Shown: positions 21,231-31,059 of the stretch, piece after piece
Layout: every line of letters begins with the position of its first letter
How positions within the stretch are numbered: position 1 is the stretch's first letter
From: Ypsolopha sequella
Lineage: Eukaryota; Arthropoda; Insecta; Lepidoptera; Ypsolophidae
Direction of reading: 5' to 3'
DNA: 64,000 nucleotides
Assembly: GCA_934047225.1 (NCBI GenBank)
Contig: OW204012.1
Coordinates: 7,378,001-7,442,000, forward strand
Translations under genes and position numbers: made by a program
The notes under the pieces: model-generated
Databases searched by the model: none
Seen by the model: only the letters and a program-made list of their open reading frames with translations
Told to the model about the DNA's origin: nothing

Positions 21231-21461
21231 AAATTCCGCAAATATTGGCTTTCCATAAGTGAGGTACAATCGCACGAATTTCAAACATTTGTTCAAGCAA
21301 TAAACACACTTTCTGGTCAACACTTCGGTTGTCTTTTCAATGTGCTCTTTTTGTCTGCTTTTTGGAATAAATAGATAAATAATTTAGGTAGGTATGTAAT
21401 TTTAATATTAAATTTTTTTGTGCTTTTAAACCGATTATATAATTATTTTAATGTTTACAGG

Positions 21462-21528
21462 CAGTGACGTAATCCTTGTCCTTGAAATATATTTTTTCGT
21501 AAAGAAATGTGTGGTGATTACGTCACTG
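21462..21528. mobile_element. Mini foldback CAGTGACGTAATC...GATTACGTCACTG
   Basis: 67 bp with 13-bp perfect inverted ends. Too short to classify, and no clear target duplication was found. Confidence 0.55.
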
Positions 21529-21559
21529 AAGGTCGAATGAAGGACATCACTTTTAATGG

Positions 21560-21945
21560 TAGTTTATGCTACAAGGGCGCAAAGGAATAAATTACGAGGA
21601 CGATTTAAAACTCGAGCGTAGCGAGTGTTTTAAACGTAACCGAGTAATTTATTGCTTTTACGCCCGTGTATCATACTACGTTTTTCAATGCATAGTGTGA
21701 GGAAATGAAAACAAATATAATCTTGTGAACTTTAAATTATAGTTGGCTCAAAAGGACTGTATCCAGACCCGTTAAACAGTGGAAAAAAAAGTATAACATC
21801 TATGGTACACAGGAAAGGCTGCAGGTTAGCCAACCATTGTAAATAAATTTAAAAAAATAATAATAATAAAGCCCTAGGGCAAAATAATCGACTTTCTGTT
21901 CGGTTTTGATGCATAAAAAGTGGGCCTTTACGAGCACATGCATTG
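21560..21945 (-). mobile_element. AATGCAAGTGCTCG family repeat, copy 3 of 5
   Basis: Minus-strand copy: 'tagtttatgctacaagggcg' at the left and 'acgagcacatgcattg' at the right. It abuts the 119-bp-arm inverted repeat that starts two bases later. Confidence 0.7.
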
Positions 21946-21946
21946 A

Positions 21947-22210
21947 AAATATTATTAGAGTGCATTACAAACTAGAAAAGATCAAACAGAAACAAATTCA
22001 AAGACAAGAATTTGAAATAATTCCCCGGGCCAGGATTCGAACCTGCGACCTCTTGTTATCAAGACTGGGTGGCGCAATTGGTATCGTGCTTGTCTTGATA
22101 ACAAGAGTTCGCAGGTTCGAATTCTGGCCCGGGGAATTTTTTCAAATTCTTGTCTATGAGTTTGTTTCTGTTTGATCTTTTCTAGTTTGTAATGCACTCT
22201 AATAATATTT
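21947..22210. mobile_element. Inverted duplication with tRNA-like halves at the centre
   Basis: Left arm 21947-22065 and right arm 22092-22210 (119 bp each) are near-perfect reverse complements around a 26-bp spacer. Each arm carries 'cgaacctgcgacctc' or its complement 'gcaggttcga', a tRNA T-arm/B-box sequence. The spacer plus right arm (ggtggcgcaattggtatcgt, cttgtcttgataacaag, gcaggttcgaattctg) looks like a tRNA-derived head. The two overlapping open frames on opposite strands arise from the symmetry. Confidence 0.75.
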
Positions 22211-22436
22211 AGAGTATTCATAGCGATGGATTTCGCAAAATAAACATAATCTGACATCATTTTTTTATTTTTTTATAAAGGAGACGCACGTTTGTTTAAA
22301 TATTTGTATATTAGAAATGGTTAAGGGAAGCTATTCCTCGAAACAGTTTTCAAATCATTAATATTAGCGACAAAAAAAAGAGGCAAATTAAAATAATAAA
22401 CGCCATTTACCTTAATATCATCACGACATAATATGC

Positions 22437-22668
22437 CTGTGAGTGAATCAGAGGTGTTTCCAAGTGTAGTCTGTCATTAGAACAGTCAACACTCGTAAAC
22501 CTTTTTTTCACCGACGATTCTAACATCCCAAATCGCCATATCTCGGGCAAAATACACGCTTTTAGGGGACGCAATGTTTTCCTTCACTGTCCAGCAAGTG
22601 CTCGACCAAGCAGGATTTGAACTCGGGTCTCAAGATTAAGCTTTTTATCCACTGAGCTATCGCCGCTT
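22437..22668 (-). mobile_element. tRNA-derived SINE, near complete
   Basis: On the minus strand the head (22668 to 22595) has an A-box-like 'gatagctcagtggataaaaa' and a B-box-like 'gagttcaaatcctgc'. The body follows with 'ttttgcccgagatatggcga' and 'agaatcgtcggtgaaaaaa', closing 'gtcgtgatgatatt'. The body recurs at 40330-40500, 47398-47580 and 56330-56575. Transcription by Pol III from the tRNA-type boxes is inferred from family knowledge. Confidence 0.65.
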
Positions 22669-23210
22669 TTTCTACTTAAGTATATTACAATCTTATTCAT
22701 ACTGAAGGTTCAGTAAGTGATCAGAAAAGAAAACTGAAACGTAATTATGTAGGGATGCTTGCGTATACCTATTTGTACGATTATCGCCTTTGGTAAAAGC
22801 ACAGATGGTATAGGGTTTTATTTTCCGACGGACCCCTAAAAAACACGTCAGAACAGCATACCCCTTGTTTAACCCTACCTGACAGGCGACATACCAGAAG
22901 CTCAACTTTTTTTCCCAACCGTACAAGCTTTATCTCTAAAAAGGTTGAAACACCCGATCAATCTCGCGCTTGACACAAGCGGTTCGGTCGGCAAACAAGG
23001 CATAGGAAGACTGATTAGATATGATACGCTTTATCTGCTAACTGTACTTGACAATGATGGCTTTGTTAATTTTCATGTTTTGGGCGGTAATTACTTGTGC
23101 TTTCAATATTCTTGTTTGAGACCGCCGCTGTAGAATATAGTCGTTTTGTTTAGACGTCTCGGAGATCGCAGTTTTAACAGATACTACATGGAGAAAAATT
23201 CATTGGAGAA

Positions 23211-23390
23211 ACCATGGATTACTACAATGGGGCAACTCAAACCTTTGATTACTACACTGGGGCAACTCAAACCTTCGATTACTATACTGGGGCAACTCAA
23301 ACCATGGATTACTACAATGGGGCAACTCAAACCATGGACTACTAAACTGGGGCAACTCAAACCATGGACTACTAAACTGGGGCAACTCAA
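23211..23390. repeat. Minisatellite, six 30-bp units
   Basis: Exactly six 30-bp units of the form acc-atggattactacaatgg-ggcaactcaa with a few substitutions. The period is a multiple of three, so frames stay open on both strands (10-residue repeats of the type GQLKPWITTM on plus). The 88-codon plus frame begins with a non-ATG codon, and its first ATG is at 23188. No flanking coding evidence, so I treat it as a non-coding minisatellite. Confidence 0.85.
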
Positions 23391-23492
23391 AAAATGTGCT
23401 ATCTGTGTTTAGGATGCAAAAAATATGTGTTATAGCCACAATCGGAGCCAAGTAATGGGATATTTGCACCCTTATTTAAAACAATATATATT

Positions 23493-23727
23493 TTAAGAGC
23501 GGTTTCACAGCCGGATTGTGAAAAAATTAAAAAGTATAAATTAAATTCATAATTTTTTAAATTCCATTTTACATAAACCAATGGATACTTTGCGATGGCA
23601 ACATACACAATACAAAGGTAATAAGGTTTTGTTGAATAACTATTGAGTGAATTATGAATTTAAGTTTTGTTTCGGTTAATTGGAAAAAGGCGGGTTTTTC
23701 ACAATCCGGCTGCGAAACCGCTTTTAA
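23493..23727. mobile_element. GAGCGGTTT MITE, reference copy
   Basis: TTAA at 23493-23496 and 23724-23727 bracket inverted ends GAGCGGTTTCACAGCCGGAT and ATCCGGCTGCGAAACCGCTT. 235 bp, non-coding. This uninterrupted copy serves as the empty site for the nested region at 57369-61405 (ggtaataaggttttgttg is continuous here). Confidence 0.8.
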
Positions 23728-23779
23728 CGGTGCCTAGCAATATATGAAGTATGTTGCAGATTTGTTCAAAAAAACCTCA

Positions 23780-23878
23780 TTCTATTCGAAGTTGTACACC
23801 CTACCCTAAGATATTAAGTTGTACACGCTACCCTAGGATACCCTACCCAAAGTGGGCGAAGCCGCGGGCAAAAGCTAG
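23780..23878 (+). mobile_element. Helitron-like 3' end fragment
   Basis: Ends 'gggcgaagccgcgggcaaaagCTAG' followed by T, with a GC-rich foldable stretch about 10 bases upstream of CTAG, as expected for Helitron termini. A 27-bp direct duplication 'agttgtacac.ctaccctaag' lies just upstream. The 5' boundary is not defined. Confidence 0.45.
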
Positions 23879-24279
23879 TACTTTATATTCTCTGGTTACG
23901 CCACGGTTCCCTACTTGGCACTGATGTGTGTCAGGATCTGTATCTATGGACTTGTACAAAGATGACAAAATACTGTGTTAAAAAATCCTTTATACTACAC
24001 CTGCTATGAAAGTACCTTCTTACTTTTTCGAAAACGATGCAGAAAATACGTCATTACTGTCATAAAAATATGCGGGCGGAAAAAGTGTATGAAAATTCAT
24101 TGTGAACATGCTTGAGCGGGCAGAAAAAGTACATGCAAATCCATTGTTAACGTGCTGTTTTTTTTTAAATAACATGAAGAATTAGCAAGTGGTCAAGTGG
24201 CCAGTATTATTTTGCGAACTCGTACATATAACTCGTAAAATCATACTAGCCACTTGCTTTTCCTGTACAAAATAAAAAA

Positions 24280-24720
24280 TAAGAAGGAAATAAAAAGTGA
24301 CAATCGCACGCGAGTCAGTCGGTTTCTTTTATTGTATCTTAATTATTGTAATAATAAAAAAAACGGTGGCGAGAAAGCGCTGTTGTTTTTTCACAGTCCG
24401 CAGTACGTATTTAGTTGTTTGATTATTTAATTTTGCATTAAGTATTACTGAAAGTTAAATATGTCAGTGATGATGAAATAATACTGTTTCATTTCCTCGC
24501 AATTGAAGTGAAGAGTAGAGTGGTTGAACTCTGCTACAAACGAGCCACATTACCTCGAACTGTAGCTGCCTTCGCCAAGGCTCAAGCTGCTAAATACATA
24601 TGAAATTGCCGAAACTTTCTTACTGATTCAAGAGTTCATAGTTCCTGTAATTCAATAGCTATTTCAATTATTTGTTTTTTGTTTGAAAGTTAATTTTAAG
24701 GTTTTACATCTACGTATTAA
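24280..24720 (+). other. Possible coding remnant in otherwise unassigned sequence
   Basis: In the frame ending at the TGA at 24601-24603, about 50 codons are open from 24444. The last part (CYKRATLPRTVAAFAKAQAA) looks more protein-like than the surrounding AT-rich noise. There is no in-frame ATG. An acceptor-like 'tttaattttgcattaag' ends at 24443. It could be a terminal exon, a processed-gene remnant or chance. No family recognised. Confidence 0.2.
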
Positions 24721-24957
24721 ATTTTGTTTTTCTTGTCAGTTTGATAAGCAAAATTAAAATTTCAAAAACAGTTTGTCCTAAATGAAATCCATTTCCATGA
24801 TAAGATTCGTAATAAATTTTTACACCTGACACTTTTCAAAAACTAACTGAATGTTGCTGTTAACTTAATGTTGTTTCATTCATACAAAAAATAAATTACG
24901 TAATTTGGATTTGTCAGTCCTAAAAATAATGCAAAAATATTAGTACTGAAAATTGAA

Positions 24958-25267
24958 ACTATGATAGAAATAAATTCCTAAGTTTGAACACTTGGCGATT
25001 TATCCATCGCAAGGAGATATAAATTAACATTATAGAAACGCAGAATAGCGAGAGGTCGCGGGTTCAAAACCCGGTTCAGGGCTCCTCACATCCAGATTTA
25101 CTTTTCTAGCGAGAGGTCCCGGGTTCGAATCCCGGTTCAGAGCTCCTCACATCCAGATTTACTTTTCTAGCGAGAGGTCCCGGGTTCGAATCCCGGTTCA
25201 GAGCTCCTCACATCCAGATTTACTTTTCTTTCTGTGTTAATACTGCAATGATAATATAATGAATGAT
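24958..25267 (+). mobile_element. tRNA-like element containing a tandem triplet
   Basis: Flanks 'actgaaaattgaa' (about 24945) and 'actgaaaattaag' (about 25267) look like a duplicated target. The uninterrupted paralogue is at about 19850 (actgaaaattgagtttcctt). The interior carries 'cgcaaggagatataaattaa' at the left and 'ctgcaatgataatataatg' at the right. It is the same family as 62755-62985, which is inverted. Confidence 0.6.
25047..25229 (+). repeat. Three tandem 61-bp tRNA-like units
   Basis: Units start at 25047, 25108 and 25169. Each has 'gcgagaggtcccgggttcga' followed by 'atcccggttcagagctcctc' and 'ccagatttacttttct'. The GGTTCGAATCC core is a canonical T-loop/B-box. Units 2 and 3 look identical, and unit 1 differs at a few sites. 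Confidence 0.85.
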
Positions 25268-25766
25268 ATAATGTTAACTGAAAATTAAGTTTCCTTCAAA
25301 TTATCTATAGAAAACAGCAAAGTCCTAATATCTCGGGTAATATGGCTCATTTTATGCACTCGTATAGCAATCTACTATTTTTCGAGCAAAATACAAACAC
25401 TTTATGCCGACGACGACGTTCAACAAAGATTATCGTTTTTGGCAAAAATTCCACCTCATTAAAGCTGCCTATATCTTGAACAAGAGCTTTTATCACAAGT
25501 GTGCCCTTTAGGTAACTCGGTGTAAAAGGGAGATAGTATGTAAACAAATGGTGATGGAGCAAGGTGCTTCGGTAGAAGGTAAATATTACGTTTCGAGGGC
25601 TCGGAATGTTTAGAATTGGCATTTTTAACTAGCTTGTGGTTATAGCTTTGCCCGCGTTTTATTGTTCCGGCCAATATTGGAGGCAGGTTTAAAAAATCCA
25701 AATGCTCCAAATACATCTGACCCAGAACCAATTAACTGACATATCACACTTCAACTAATGGTATCG

Positions 25767-26178
25767 TAGACTAAGTAATGCTTGGTATAGACCGACAACT
25801 CCCATACATCAAGGCGTAGCAAAATTTTTACGCGCCTTTACAACACTAGGTGTCGTTAAGTGTTGCAAATAAGCATAATTTGTTTAACTGGCTGCAAGTA
25901 AACTTTCATGGTTACAAAGTAAACATGTGGCTTTAATAGCTTTGCTTAGAAAAACTAGATGGCGCTATGTAAAAAACACTAACAGTCAATATTTCATTGC
26001 CATCTATTATCGAAGTGGGAATTATTTTTATGTTACGTGACATCGCTGAGCCACTAGCGTCACCAATCGGTCTTTTTTAGTCGTGTTCGTTAGAGGATTT
26101 AGCAACGCCATCTAGATTTTGTTAGAATTTTACACCTTTTTTGTGGCTACAAACTGTTGTATGAGAACTGCTAGTCTA
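25767..26178. mobile_element. TAGACTAAG...CTAGTCTA repeat, copy 1
   Basis: About 410 bp shared with 56632-57054: 'caactcccatacatc.aggcg', 'acaacactaggtgtcg', 'aactagatggcgct', 'ccactagcgtcaccaatc'. The extreme ends TAGACTA/TAGTCTA are inverted. No conserved frame. Confidence 0.7.
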
Positions 26179-26404
26179 TGCGTAGTACTATTTAGTCTAT
26201 GGTGGTATATAGGCTTCGGCCGTGGCTTGTCTTGAATTTGTGCCGCCAAGTGACTCATGACGTCATGAGTAGCCGTACCGGGGAAGTGGTTAAAGGTAGT
26301 TGTTTAATATCAGTTATTCGTCCATTACCAACTTCCATAGATGGACTCACCATTTTTATTAATACCCTGAGTCCTGAGTCTAGCTGTCACAAAAAATGTA
26401 GTAT

Positions 26405-26630
26405 TGTGATTTAAATACACTTGTGTTTGTCCATTGACTTTATTATTTACGTATTCCTAACCGGTTTCGCTATATTAGCATTTTCAAGGGTTTTTTCAAC
26501 ATACTAGTGGGATTCCTGTTAGTTATCGTTTGTTTACGTGCAATTCATGAATCTATTTGCAGTAAATGTAATAGCGAAACTGGTTAGGTATACATGAATA
26601 ATAAAGTCAGTGGACAAGTATTTAAATCAC
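26405..26630. mobile_element. Foldback MITE, GTGATTTAAATAC ends
   Basis: Left arm 'gtgatttaaatacacttgtg', 'gactttattatt' and 'cctaaccggtttcgcta' pairs with 'tagcgaaactggttagg', 'aataataaagtc' and 'caagtatttaaatcac'. Arms of about 75 bp around a short loop. Non-coding. Confidence 0.7.
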
Positions 26631-26758
26631 GACGTTTCATAAGTTCCACCAAGTGCCAGCGTCACCACCATCAACTGTAAAAAATTTAATAATTTGGAAT
26701 AAAACTAACTTTTAATCCTGACAGGTGGTATATTGTCGTGAACTGTTCTATAGGCAAG

Positions 26759-26912
26759 GTCATCTGGGGATCTAAAAAGGCCGACTTGGGTGAATCATAG
26801 AATAATTTGAAAGTAGGATGGAGTCAGAGTTTCTTCATGCGTGCAATAGAGACGGCATTACAACAGAATCATAATATGATTCATCCAAAGCGGCCTTTTT
26901 AGAGGACCAGAT
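26759..26912. mobile_element. Foldback MITE with AAAAAGGCCG arms
   Basis: Left 'ggtcatctggggatctaaaa' with 'aggccgacttgggtgaatca' pairs with right 'tgattcatccaaagcggcct' and 'ttttagaggaccagatcac'. About 154 bp. Confidence 0.65.
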
Positions 26913-27163
26913 CACAATAAACTACTATTTTCCACTATTTTCCACCCACGATTCGGTCATAACCCTCAACAAACGTCAAAAATCGTGGGGAAAAATTGTC
27001 TGTCAAGCGTGATTGGTCAGCTAACTTCAGGCAACTGGTATGTACTATGGTGGTTGGTTTATTTGATTTATTCTGCTTATTTACAAAACCGATTAACCCA
27101 CAATAGCTGAGTGTGTTTATTTTGTTTAATCTGATGACCACACCAATAAAGATTTTCTATGCC

Positions 27164-27394
27164 AATGAGCGTTTTTCTCGTTGTTTTTTTTTTCTTAGTT
27201 CTTAGCTTTCCTCCAGATGTCGCTGTCCATGTCACCATAGATAAAATGTGTTTCGTAGCAATCAATGTCAAAGTGGATTTTCGTTTGTTTGGAATCGGTG
27301 CAAATTTTGTCTTTGATTTTGTTGCTAAAGAATACGACAGTGCCATCTAGGAATCTTATTTAACAAAAAATTTGACATAGGAAAAACGCTCATT
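27164..27394. mobile_element. Short-TIR element AATGAGCGTTTTTC
   Basis: AATGAGCGTTTTTCtcg at the left and 'aGGAAAAACGCTCATT' at the right are inverted. The interior has a plus frame of 63 codons and a minus frame of 89 codons, neither with a recognised domain. Superfamily unknown. Confidence 0.45.
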
Positions 27395-28171
27395 ATAAAA
27401 AACAAAACAGCAAGAAGTAATAAAATTCATATATGCGGCCAGTATTCCAAGACACCTTAAACTAATAAGGTTTTATATGTAAATACCTATTTACAAGTAT
27501 GTTATTAATACTTGAGAAAATTTTATTTGAAATCTTGCCATGACGGATTTTACAAAATATTGCATACAGCCATTTATTGAGCATTACAAACAGTGTTACT
27601 GTGGAATGTATTAATTTAACAACATCTCTTGTCAACTCTACGCATTCCTAAGTCTGCAGCACATGCGTCACGGACGGGCAAAGTGGATAAATAGGTAAAT
27701 GTATTTATATAACCGTAATTTCACGTACGCTCTCATGGTGGTCCGGCGACGTGTCAAAAGCATTTTCTTTTGTAAATTGACACTTTTTGTTGGAAATTTC
27801 TTCTTTGTGTTACCATTTTGAGCTTTATTTAGGTTATACTCGTACCTACCAAGTTGTGTGGACCACACGGTAATTTACAAGTATGGCGCCATACAAAAGT
27901 GGGTAGTAGTAATTGAAAGGATCCTAATAGTGCAATAGTGTTGGGTGACAGATTTATTGGCTCAGTAGATTTTTTTTTTATGAACAAACATCCACAGCAA
28001 GTACAGTAAATATTGATTTAATATTATATCAGCTAATAGTACCAATAACGGATTTTACTATGCTAACCAATAAATATTCATATTTTACACTTGGAACATG
28101 ATGTACTTATTTGTGTGTCAAGGGGCCCAAGTAATATTTTGTACGTAGAGAGCGTTATTTTGAATTCAGAG
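27395..28171. other. No recognised feature
   Basis: AT-rich sequence without a supportable gene, RNA or repeat end. Confidence 0.35.
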
Positions 28172-28572
28172 CAGGGTTGGATTTCGTAGTATAATCATAC
28201 TATTTGTACCATATTTTCATGACATGTAGTATGTAGTATAGTAATGGAACTATACTACATAAAAATACCATAATTTTATCTTCAGGCCGATCGACTTGTT
28301 TTATTGGTTGAGACTTTTTGCTTTTTAACATTTACCCCACAATATAGGGAACTTCTGTGCGTTATGAATATTTTTAGTAAACTTTTTAAAAATTTCATAG
28401 GCTATTTTATTAAATTATGAATATTTTTACAAAATTTTTTAAAATTTTCACTCACAAATAGGCAATTTTATTTCAATTCAAAACAAAAACGAAACGTAGT
28501 ATAATTTAAGCCAAGTAGTATATTTTTAATTCCGGTAGACAATAATTTTCCGAGGGTCTGAATCCAACCCAT
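28172..28572. mobile_element. hAT-like MITE with imperfect 8-bp duplication
   Basis: The left end CAGGGTTGGATTTCG and right end TGAATCCAACCCAT are imperfect inverted repeats. Flanks ATTCAGAG (28164-28171) and ATTTAGAG (28573-28580) differ at one base. 401 bp, rich in 'agtatag/ctatact' motifs. Confidence 0.55.
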
Positions 28573-28712
28573 ATTTAGAGCGAAGCGAAGGATTCTGTAG
28601 AATACTGAGCGTAGCGAGGAATTCAATATACGCCGCCCGAGAACAAAATATCTGGGCCCCGAGTGACACACACTATTTTTCATCACTTTGTTGCAGCACA
28701 TTAGCTGCATCA

Positions 28713-28887
28713 AAGTCTGCAGTACAGCAAAGCGCAGCGTAGGCCGCCCTCGTGCCCGCTGGACTGACGATCTGAAGGACGTTGCGGGTGGCGGCTAGAT
28801 GAGGATGACTCAGGATCGCCAACAGTGGCGTAATATTGGGGAGGCCTATGTCCAGCAGTGGACGAGTACGGGCTGATGGATGGATGG
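28713..28887 (+). mobile_element. 5'-truncated RTE-type LINE 3' end with 13-bp target duplication
   Basis: Perfect 13-bp repeats ATTAGCTGCATCA at 28700-28712 and 28888-28900 flank the insert. The plus strand reads like the C-terminus of RTE-family reverse transcriptases (ARWTDDLKDVAGGG, then QWRNIGEAYVQQW) with one in-frame stop, ending in a 'gctgatggatggatgg' tail. Confidence 0.8.
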
Positions 28888-28962
28888 ATTAGCTGCATCA
28901 TTTACTATGTTTTCACGAGTTAATATATTACTATCACTACTCGAACTCATACTTAATTATTA

Positions 28963-29566
28963 CTAGCGACCCACCCCGGCTTCGCACGGCTGCAATGCTG
29001 ATACTAAATATACTACAGAAATTTATAGGCACGCGCCGCGCCGCCGGCCCCCCGGCCGGTACCGGCAAAACCGCTATGTCCCTGAAAATATTCATTTAAA
29101 TTACATGCTGTAAAGGGCCATATTGATCTATATTAAATGCAAAATGTATTTAAGGTACTTAATTGGATAAGGATTAATGCTATATTGCTTAAAATCGCTT
29201 CGTAAATAAGCCGTAATGGTTATTGTGGGTTATCCCTAAGAGATAGACATATACCATCGCATATACCAACTTTTTTGTAGACCTTTTTAAGGCGTACAAT
29301 ACTGTAGTACATTATTTTGATCTATCTAGTATGGTTCAGCCAGCGTTTGCAATGTAAGCGCAAAAAATGTGTTTATTTACGACATCACATCAGAAACCTC
29401 TAAAATTATCAGTGTTCTCTACTATATTATGCACATATTATAAATTTAAACCTTCTTCTTGAAAAAAACGCATAAAAAAAACGCATCAAAATCCGTTGCG
29501 CAGTTTTAAAGATCTAAGCAGACAGACAGACAGCGGGAAGCGACTTTGTTTTAAACTATGTAGTGA
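28963..29566 (-). mobile_element. Non-autonomous Helitron-like element
   Basis: On the minus strand it begins near 'catagtttaaaacaaagtcg' (29566) and ends 'agccggggtgggtcgCTAG' at 28963, followed by T. The CTAG end, GC-rich 3' subterminal region and lack of coding sequence fit a Helitron derivative. Internal landmarks 'ctgtctgtctgcttagatct' and 'cgcaacggattttgatgcg' are shared with 57820-57925. The name of the family is not certain. Confidence 0.6.
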
Positions 29567-29656
29567 TGATTTGCAATAATTTACCGAAGCCTAGCGTGAA
29601 AATTTCAGAGAAGAATGAAATGAAATATATCTAAATATTTGATAGATATATCCAAA

Positions 29657-29763
29657 AAGGAAAGCGAAGAGGAAGTAAATTAAACTAACCTCTAACTTAT
29701 ACTTTAATATGTGTCTATGTGTAATTTACTTCTGTGTCTTTTCCATGAAATAAATAAATAAAC
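29657..29763 (+). mobile_element. LINE 3' tail with 20-bp target duplication
   Basis: Identical 20-mers ATTTGATAGATATATCCAAA at 29637-29656 and 29764-29783 bracket about 107 bp ending 'catgaaataaataaataaac'. A severely 5'-truncated LINE insertion made by target-primed reverse transcription. Family unknown. Confidence 0.75.
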
Positions 29764-29879
29764 ATTTGATAGATATATCCAAATATTTTTTTAGAAACTT
29801 CCTAGGTGACAGTGAAAACTTCTTTTAAACTTCGAAAGTACTAAACACAAATTGCTTATTTTTCGTTCACCACTTATAA

Positions 29880-30385
29880 AATCGAATTGAAATACCTCTT
29901 ACCTCCGAAACAAGAGGACCAAAAATATGAAAAGTCATGGTAATAGGTGATTACGTTTATTATAGATATTAGGGTTTCGTACTCAGCCGGAGCCGCGAAT
30001 TGTTTGCCAGAAGATACCTACCATTTTAGCGGCTTGTTTTCTCGCATTAATGTTGCTACGGCATCTACTTTGTTGTTATTTATCATAATATTTTAAAGGT
30101 TCCGTACCCGTATTTTATGGTGGTATGGAACCCACATCAGCCGAAGAACCGACAACCGATGGGGTAGAAAGGTTCTCTAGTGGAGACCACGAACTGGCAG
30201 ACGCAGTGTAGGACGCCCGCCAGCTCACTGGACTGACGATCTAAAAAAGATTGCCGGTAGTAGCTGGATGAGGATGGCCGAGGACAGAAAAATGTGGCGT
30301 GCTCTTGGAATTGCCTTTGTCCAGCAGTGGACCGATATTGGCTGATGGACTGGAACCCTTTGTGTGCGAGTCCGACTCGCTCTTG
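29880..30385. repeat. Diverged GGGTTCCGTA-type repeats, split by an RTE insertion
   Basis: 'accaaaaatatgaaaagtcatgg' near 29920 matches 17820. 'ggttccgtacccgtat' near 30100 and 'tgtgtgcgagtccgactcgc' near 30362 are the two sides of a copy interrupted at 30133-30350. Confidence 0.5.
30133..30350 (+). mobile_element. RTE-type LINE 3' end, frameshifted
   Basis: 8-bp repeats TGGAACCC at 30125-30132 and 30351-30358 flank it. The segment resembles 28713-28887 ('tggactgacgatctaaaaaa', 'ttgtccagcagtggaccgat', 'ggctgatgga'). Coding is broken by stops and frameshifts. Confidence 0.65.
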
Positions 30386-30452
30386 CCCAAATTATTTTAA
30401 GTACACTTAGGTAAGTAGGTATGTTAATCACACACACAAAGTTTATAGTCTA

Positions 30453-31059
30453 AGAGCTAGCGACCAAATCGGTCATGTGGCTTCAGCTGTAGTGAAACTC
30501 CGTTAGCTACTTCCCTGAACAACCTTTTCCGATAATCTTCGTGCTGGCAGGCCGCGGGCGGTGGGTGCGGGTGTAGTGGGGTGGGGAAAAAAATGAAAAA
30601 AATGCGGGCTCAGAAACTTTAATTATTTTCAAACAGTTGCTTTGTACTCCCTGTGCACGCAAAACATTTTTTAAATCGATCGGGTGGTGGGAAGGAGTTG
30701 CCAGCGTAATTAAAAGTACCAAGCCGCCGTGTGCCGTGAGCGCGATGACGCGGTCGCTGGCTGATATCTGAGCCCACATGAAAACTATTATTATTTTGGT
30801 ACTTTTAATTATCGCTGGCAACCCCTTCCCACCACCCCATCGATTTAATTTTTTTTTTGGGTACACAGGGCAATTGTTTGAAAAAAAATTAAAGTCGCTG
30901 AGGCCACATTTTTTTTCTTTTTTTTCCCCACCCCACTACACCCGCACCCACCGCCCGCAGCCTGCCAGCACGAAAATTATCGGAAAAGGTTTTTTAGGGA
31001 AGTAGCTAACGGAGTTTCAATATAGCTGAAGCCACATAACCGATTTGGTCGCTAGCTCT
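30453..31059. mobile_element. Long-arm foldback element (arms about 260 bp)
   Basis: The left arm starts AGAGCTAGCGACCAAATCGG and the right arm ends CCGATTTGGTCGCTAGCTCT. The arms stay paired through 'ccttttccgataatcttcgtg', 'gggtgcgggtgtagtgggg' and 'gcgtaattaaaagtacca' to a loop of about 85 bp that includes 'gtgagcgcgatgacgcggtc'. The open frames on both strands (119 and 75 codons) are consequences of the symmetry. No convincing target duplication was found. Confidence 0.8.

Noticed and set aside
21906..22260. Two similar frames (89 and 92 codons) on opposite strands
   Set aside because: They are mirror images caused by the 119-bp-arm palindrome, not a conserved protein pair.
22595..22668. 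Functional tRNA gene on the minus strand
   Set aside because: A- and B-box-like motifs are present, but the acceptor stem does not pair and SINE body sequence follows directly, so it is a SINE head.
25047..25229. CRISPR array or tRNA cluster
   Set aside because: Repeats are directly adjacent with no unique spacers, each unit lacks a complete cloverleaf, and the context is a eukaryotic element.
30507..31005. Small genes of 119 and 75 codons
   Set aside because: Both frames lie in the arms of a foldback and encode the same low-complexity text in mirror positions.
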